A stretch of 64,000 nt of DNA, taken from assembly GCF_026914265.1 (NCBI RefSeq), contig NC_069135.1:38554946-38618945 (forward strand), in the 5' to 3' direction. The notes beneath the pieces are model-generated. The model saw only the letters and a list, made by a program, of their open reading frames with translations, was not told the origin of the DNA and made no database searches. The translations under genes were made by a program, and so were the position numbers. Each line of letters opens with the position of its first letter. The first letter of the stretch is position 1. Origin of the DNA: Mya arenaria (taxonomy: Eukaryota; Mollusca; Bivalvia; Myida; Myidae). Shown piece by piece: positions 58,261-64,000 of this stretch.

Positions 58261-60087
58261 GAATCTCCCATTTATCTCCCCTGTTTTGATTTGTCTTAAT
58301 AACTTTCGAGTCTCTTACAAAACATTAGTCATTAAGAATATAACATCGATCGAGAAGATGACGCGGAAGCAGTGCATTCACTCGGGATAGCTGATAAGAT
58401 GTTGACTCGTTATCGCTCATGACCTTATATGCATTGATTAAGGTACCATATGTGTGTATGTGCTAGATTTTGCCCTTTTTTCGGAAGTGAAAGTAGGTCA
58501 CTTTTTATAAGCCGTAACAGTGGAAAAGACAGACTATTCAACCCGGAAGCAAATCACAAACTTTTATTTAGTTTTGTGTTATTTATTTTAAACTGTTATA
58601 TTTTTTAATTAATTAGACTAATTTTACTTGTTTCGGCACCAGATTGCAAATATACGGGTCCTTTTTTAGAATCAGCATTCGGACATGGCAGTTCAATAAA
58701 GGTACCCCTGATATAATTTAGTTTTTAGAATAGGGCAAAAAAAAAGGGTTCAGAAAGTCTGATTTATCTGTCCATTTGTTAAAAAAGCGGTAAAGTCCCA
58801 TTATGTTTAAGTGATGTAAATTTATACTTTTGTAATTATATCCAGAATAACAAAAAAAGCAATTATTGCATTTACAAAATGCAGTTAAACCGAAAGTATA
58901 ATCTAAATTTAGCACACAACGTCATTACGAAATATGTTTATCAAATGACTGTCTTAATGCCGAAAATTCTATAATTCTATGTTGCTTTATATACTAATGA
59001 TTTCCATTTTTAACTATGGTGTTATTGTTTTGAATATTTTTTGAGCAAAATAATAATACTTAAACTGTTACTTTCAATAAAATATTTCACTTGAAAGCTT
59101 AATTAGATTAAACTTAAGCGAGGTAAAAAGAGGATAAGTACTGACATATTATATCTGGGATTGTTCACTAAACAACATTGGTAATATTTCAATCGACAAG
59201 TCTTTAATCGAATTTCATTTTGAAACAGGTTTTTAATTTTCTTAATGTGAATTTTTATTTGAAAATGTTCAGTATTCTTTAGTTATTTCTCTGGTCTAAT
59301 ATCCGGCAACTGCTCCGGTACTGTTTGCAAAGCGCTATAGATGCTCCGCCCACTTAAATAACTCATAAGCATTCAGTGGTCGAGTAGAGTATTTCCTAAG
59401 TATTTTCCATACATTTCATTTTATTTATTCACATGTTACAATATATAGTAATTTATTTGTACAGGGATTCCGCAGTTATTTGCATGACTCAGCGATCAAT
59501 AGTTTTGTGGTCCGGGCTGATTATCGATAACCTTTTTGCTGCCCGTAGAACGTTCGCACGTGAATTCAGTTTTAGTCTTGAAATAAAATTTGGCGACTGT
59601 ATTTGTTTTAACTAAAAGTCACAATTAATTGATCTGCCTGAACATGTTCCCGAATAAAATCCTAAAGGGAGACAAACACGAACGCAGCAAAACAAAGGAA
59701 GCGGTAAAATTGAATTTAGAATCTACTTGAAAACAACAAATGTACATACATGTTTGAATTAATAATACGAGGAACAAACAATCTTTCTACATGCTACATG
59801 TTCATTTTTATTTAATTGAATTTTGACATTCATGACATGAAATCGGATATACGTGTTGTGGCATCTTCAAGGTGATCAATTGAAATTAGAATGGGAACAT
59901 AAACACGTTGTTTGCCTTTTCGGCCCACTTTCAACAACTTCATTTAATTTGAGAGTGAGTTTACTCATCGTAGTCAAGTCAGAACGAAATAGGGATGTAC
60001 AACTGGATTGCAGGCAAACTTTCAAAAGAAGACTTAAAACTTACAAAACAAGACAAATAAATGTATTAAAGAGGTTAATACACGGCG

Positions 60088-60170
60088 TAGCCAGGCCGTT
60101 GTGTAATAATTGGCCCTCGTGTTCATAATGGCCCGAGACTCGGGCCAATTATCACTCAACAGCCCGGCTA
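60088..60170. repeat. 83 bp imperfect palindrome
   Basis: Arms TAGCCAGGCCGTTGTGTAAT and ATTATCACTCAACAGCCCGG pair through AATAATTGGCCC / GGGCCAATTAT, with GGCCCGAGACTCGGGCC nested at the centre-right. Looks like a very short foldback element. Confidence 0.65.
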
Positions 60171-60256
60171 ACTTCTAAATAAAGCATCGTGTGGACATAA
60201 TAATGCACATGTCATTTACAATACCTAAACAGAAATAACAAGTGTTGCGTATTGCA

Positions 60257-60363
60257 CATGACACATCTGGGTGCCAGATGGAATTTTCAGCATGGCTAAA
60301 TTCACCATAAATACCTAACCGGTGTGTTATAAATTCCCATCTGGCCATGCCAGATGAGTCACG
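60257..60363. repeat. 107 bp imperfect palindrome
   Basis: CATGACACATCTGGGTGCCA, then GATGGAATT, pairs with AATTCCCATCTGGCCATGCC, then AGATGAGTCACG. Each arm itself contains a smaller inverted CATCTGG/CCAGATG pair. Confidence 0.65.
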
Positions 60364-61173
60364 TGCATCAACGTTTGAACTCAAATTACTTCGCTTCATG
60401 GTAAAAAACGTCGCATACGTTTTATTTTTGTGAAATGAACAAAAAAACTTTTCCTACGACAATGTTCAAGAAATTGGTAATTTTCGATATGCAAGAACAA
60501 TTTCAATCATGTTTCCGTGGTTAGGATAAAACGCTCTAAATTTCCGACCCTCGTGCTTGCGCGACAAGTCTCGTTACCGACTTACGCGTGTGTTCTCGTG
60601 TCGGCTTTTTATAACCGGATATATATTATCAAGCTATACAGCCAAAGAGCACATACAACTTATTCACATTTTTAATAAGCGACTATGATCTTGAAAAGTT
60701 GAGCGGGAAAATACTGAAGCTTAGTGTTTTCCTCAAGTGAGCGATCTAAACCTTTTTATTCTTTGAAATCCGCCATATTGTCCTCTTAATAGTATTCCGA
60801 ACAATTATTGGTTGATAGAAACATTTCTCTTAATCGGTTTCAACCCAAATCTATGTGATGATTTGATTAAAGCATCTACTTGAAGTTTTCTTCAATAAAC
60901 AAAAAATATGATTGAAATGAAGTTGCTGCAAGATGATGACATACAACTGAAACAAAACGATGAATTTCAATATAATTTAATCAGTAGCATAGATAAATGC
61001 TTTCTATTCAAGAATTAACTAAATTGTTCAACATAATTGTTCTTTCAGCAATATCATAAACAAAAGCATAAACATGATTTATACACGTAATACGCAATAC
61101 ACGTGGATTGTCGGTATTTTATTTTCTTTCTGGTTTGTGAAGTATGCATACGCACATACTTCAGTTTCTCAGT

Positions 61174-61976
61174 TCACTTAGAACTCTGTCTCTCATAAAT
61201 AACACGCCCCTCGAATTCTTCATAAATATTTAGCAATTTCCTTATCAGCGCAGCTTGTTGAGCGTGTGTTTTCGGATCCGGCAACCAGTTTTCTGCCGAT
61301 CCAGCAATGCCAAATATACTTCTCTTAGGATCGAAGTACGACGGCATAAAATATTTTTGAATCCTTTTCTCCAAGTGGTCGATTATTCTATACGCCCATT
61401 GCATCGATATCTTTCTAGAATCATCTTGTGTAAGAAACTCCTCGTCAATTTCTTGTTTATTTTCAAGCCGATCGGCCTCCAATTCAAACAGGAAGGCGGT
61501 CTTCAGCTGATAGCTTGTGATAAAACTTGTCACTCGTTTCTCATCATCATGATCAACACACGTTGGGCAATACCTGGACGCTTGGAGAGATTTCAGGATC
61601 ATGTAGCCCTTTCTTACACAGTTGGGAACACGTTTCAGAATGGACTGTTCTAGTAACGCAAACGATTATCTATAATACAACATAAAGTCCTTGACGAAAA
61701 CTCGGGATGGTGTTTTGAAAACAACAGAACAGGTATCCCCTTATTCTTGCAGAAGAACTCGGTCATTTTCCTGGAAACCTTCGGGTTTCCAGTCTCCTAG
61801 ATCTATCGTCGGAACAATATCAACAGATATTAACAAACACTTGGCTTGCCTTCCTTGATATACAAACAAAAAGCTGCTGATGGAGTACGACAGTTCGTCT
61901 AAATGTTCTATACAAATCAGGGGTTCAAATATTTCGGCATTGTCAGACAATACTTTATCAAGCTCTTTATTTACAA
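61174..61976 (-). pseudogene. cGAS-like/Mab-21 family protein, 3' half, broken
   Basis: One minus-strand frame reads VNKELDKVLSDNAEIFEPL, then CLLISVDIVPTIDLGDWKPE. The Asp of SVDIV matches the third metal-binding Asp of the nucleotidyltransferase domain. Next come FKTPSRVFVKD, YYR-SFALLEQSIL (the WRxSFSxxE motif) and the helical C-terminal domain RKGYMILKSL, FITSYQLKTAFLFELE, WAYRIIDHLEKRI and a stop after YERQSSK. Two in-frame TAA codons (61741-61743 and 61666-61668) interrupt it. The N-terminal exons with the GS and ExD motifs are absent here. They would have to lie beyond the hAT element whose end is 12 bp upstream. Intact relatives sense nucleic acid and make cyclic dinucleotides; this copy is probably inactive. 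Confidence 0.8.
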
Positions 61977-61988
61977 CTGTATAAACAT

Positions 61989-64000
61989 TAGGGATGCACC
62001 GATACGCTCAGTATCGATACAATATCGATACAGAGTGCTGGCGATACCTATCGATACACAAGCCGAGCGTATCGATACGAAAACACGTGTTCGGCAAAAA
62101 CGTTTACTGTCTCATTATTCGATAAATAATTAGCAGTACCGAAACAGCCGATCAGTAAAACGCTCGCTGATTGGATGCTATAAACGGTGTAACCAATCAA
62201 CTTGCGTAAAACAGATCGATGTTCGTCGTGAGTCGCAACAAGGCGGACGGTGAAGAATCATTTGTTGCGTTAATTAAACCAACTAAAGTAACTTCAAAGA
62301 TTTGGGACTATTTTGGAAATCCAGCGTACGACAGAAATGGTAAACGGTCGGTAGACAGGGAAAATGCTGTTTGTAGGCTATGTAGAAAGATGGTTAAGAA
62401 CTGTAGAAGAACACAAAACATGTGGTTCCACTTTGAAAGACACCACAAGGCTGAACATGCAAAAATAAGTAAACCAAATGTGCTACAAAATCTTGAAATA
62501 AGCACTAAGCCCATTGTTAAAAATGAACCAGACAACATGCCGACTAAAAGTCAGAAAACTGTTCCTGAAATGTATGCAAAAAAACAACATTATCCACAAA
62601 AGTCGGAAAGGTCAACAGAAATCACACAAGCTGTGGCAAAGTTCATCGCCGGTGACCTACAGCCATTATCCGTAGTCGGAAAGGCATACTTTAAGAACCT
62701 TTTGTCTGTGATGGACCCAAAATATGAACTACCATCTCGGAGATATTACACAATGAATGTGATACCAGAGATGTACACATCAGTTGGTACCAATGTTGAA
62801 CTGGAACTTAAAGAATGTGAAAGTTTAGCTATCACAACAGATGGTTGGACATCCCGTGCCTGTCAAAGCTATCTTACAGTAACTGCACATGGCCTTGATT
62901 CTAACTGGAAGCAGCATAATTATGTCCTTGCAACACGAATGCTTGATGTATCCCATACCGGGGTTAATGTAGGTGAGGCCCTTGCCGGTGTTGTAGCCGA
63001 GTTTGGTTTGCAGAGACCATCAGGTACAGCTGTTGTGACTGACAATGCTGCAAATATGGACATTGCAGCAAAAGCTGCCATGCTCACTCCACATGTGAAG
63101 TGTTTCGCCCATACTGTGAATTTGGCCTGTCAAAAGGGTGTCAAAGTTCAAGAATTCCAACCACTTCTAACAAAAGTAAGAAGAATTGTCTCATTCTTTC
63201 ACAAATCAACTACAGCAACTGCTCTTCTGAAATTGAACCAAAAAAACAAGGAGCTCAAACTAATCCAGGATGTGTCCACAAGATGGAACAGTACTTATGA
63301 CATGCTTCAAAGATAATTTGATGAACATGAAGCAATCACAGCCACCCTGAGCTCCAGTGAACTAAGGAAAAATGCGAAAGGCATTGTGACCTTGAGTCCA
63401 GATGAAATTACAGATCTTGAGGCGGTTATGTGTGTCCTGGGACCATTGAAGACCATAACTACAATTATGTGTGATGCAAGACACCCTTCAATTTCTCTGG
63501 TATTGGTGTTTAAAAACAAAATCACTTCAGCAATGGTCATCTCATAGAATGATTCTGATCTCATCAAGGCCATGAAAGGTGCCATTCGACAGGACATGAC
63601 AAAAAGGTACACACAAGTCGATGTTGAAGAATTCATGTGGATGTGCACAGCACTAGACCCACGATTTCGATCACTCCCAGACCTGAGCAGTGAGAAACGA
63701 GAGGCGGTGTACACCAACCTGATTGCCAAAACAGAAACTGTCAAAACACAGGCAAGTCTCTTTTAAGTTTTTGTAGCATTTTCCAGCATGTCACTGACTC
63801 TTAGGAAAAAACAACATATAATTAATTAATTGAATGTATGTTTTAACCTAGTTATTTTTAACATTCTAAAAGTAATTTCAAGAAGTTTCATTAAAGTTTT
63901 AAATAATTATAAACATTTCTATATAAATAGTTTTGGTTTACAGGTAAAATCTGAGGTATCTCCAGACGCAGCCACACCCAGTACCAGTACAGCTACTGCC
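61989..64000 (+). mobile_element. hAT transposon, left end and most of the coding region (runs off window)
   Basis: TAGGGATGCACCGATACGC is a typical hAT terminus. The next 110 bp hold at least five TATCGATAC-type subterminal motifs in both orientations. If the 8 bp duplication rule of hAT elements applies, the target copy on this side is ATAAACAT (61981-61988). The right end is outside the window. Confidence 0.82.
62219..64000 (+). pseudogene. hAT transposase with BED finger, interrupted
   Basis: ATG at 62219. Residues about 22-84 form a BED zinc finger (KIWDYFGNP, CRLCRKMV, HFERHH). The RNase H-like core follows: SLAITTDGWTSRACQSY, TAVVTDNAANM, KCFAHTVNLACQ. After MLQR at 63316 the frame continues past a TAA and later a TAG (about 63546) with DLIKAMKGAIRQDM and CTALDPRFRSLPDL, the hAT helical/C-terminal region. 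63751 ends CACAG before GCAAGT; with the TTTACAG at 63943 this would be a 192 bp GC-AG intron, and the frame resumes VKSEVSPDAATPSTSTATA to the window edge. ZBED1/4-like in order. The C-terminal dimerisation region lies outside. Two stops make this copy inactive unless they are read through. Confidence 0.82.

Larger units (their letters stand above)
58261..61173. other. no gene recognised; two palindromes
   Basis: Expected position of the GST first exon or promoter. A minus-strand ATG frame near 58.4 kb (MSDNESTSYQLSRVNALLP) is the best candidate start, but no donor in the right phase was found. A short frame at about 60.0 kb (TFKRRLKTYKTRQ) faintly recalls LINE C-termini. Otherwise only the palindromes at 60.1 and 60.3 kb. 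Confidence 0.35.

Noticed and set aside
1-64000. Retrovirus-like, LTR or capsid-bearing elements
   Set aside because: No integrase, gag/capsid, envelope or LTR pair was recognised anywhere in the window.

Overview
The window looks like nuclear DNA from a lophotrochozoan animal, most likely a bivalve mollusc. It is AT-rich and genes are sparse and intron-split. Minisatellites, LINE, SINE, piggyBac, hAT and MITE debris are dense. The host genes belong to families expanded in bivalves: a TRIM-like B-box protein, a sigma-class GST and a cGAS-like/Mab-21 protein. The species assignment is inference. No prokaryotic feature and no retrovirus-like element was recognised.

Layout. 1-9 kb: a possible pair of minus-strand exons, a 1.9 kb TIR element and mostly unassigned sequence. 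9-17 kb: microsatellites, a piggyBac remnant, three copies of a TA-flanked MITE (one with its empty site elsewhere in the window), and four tandem arrays nearly back to back (13.8-16.3 kb). 18-23.5 kb: a transposon graveyard with a minus-strand LINE holding a nested 610 bp TIR insert, a tRNA-derived SINE, two plus-strand LINE pieces and a second piggyBac copy. 24.8-29.5 kb: a 4.65 kb element with matching terminal inverted repeats around a six-exon gene of the HADNC-x-GQNKN (DUF7869-like) family. It is decayed but has recognisable ends and splice sites, and is the most novel object here. 29.6-34.7 kb: a 20 bp array, a SINE and a 44 bp hairpin-forming array. 35.3-37.9 kb: a complete two-exon TRIM-like gene on the minus strand, with tandemly duplicated intron and upstream DNA. 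39.4-45 kb: a 19 bp array, a TAA-flanked 1.74 kb TIR element and a diverged repeat cluster. 46-58.3 kb: a minus-strand GST gene, with a single transmembrane exon spliced in phase ahead of the GST domain. Its introns and 3' side are filled by arrays of 35, 32, 35 and 58 bp units. 61-64 kb: the decayed 3' half of a cGAS-like/Mab-21 gene, abutting the left end of a hAT transposon that runs off the window.

The genes do not form an operon-like unit. The three host genes share the minus strand but look independent. TRIM-like and cGAS-like proteins are often linked to innate sensing in bivalves and GSTs to detoxification; a joint role is not shown by the sequence. The theme of the window is structural: about 17 kb of tandem repeats, much of it in introns, at least one array apparently grown from a MITE terminus, and several insertions datable relative to one another.
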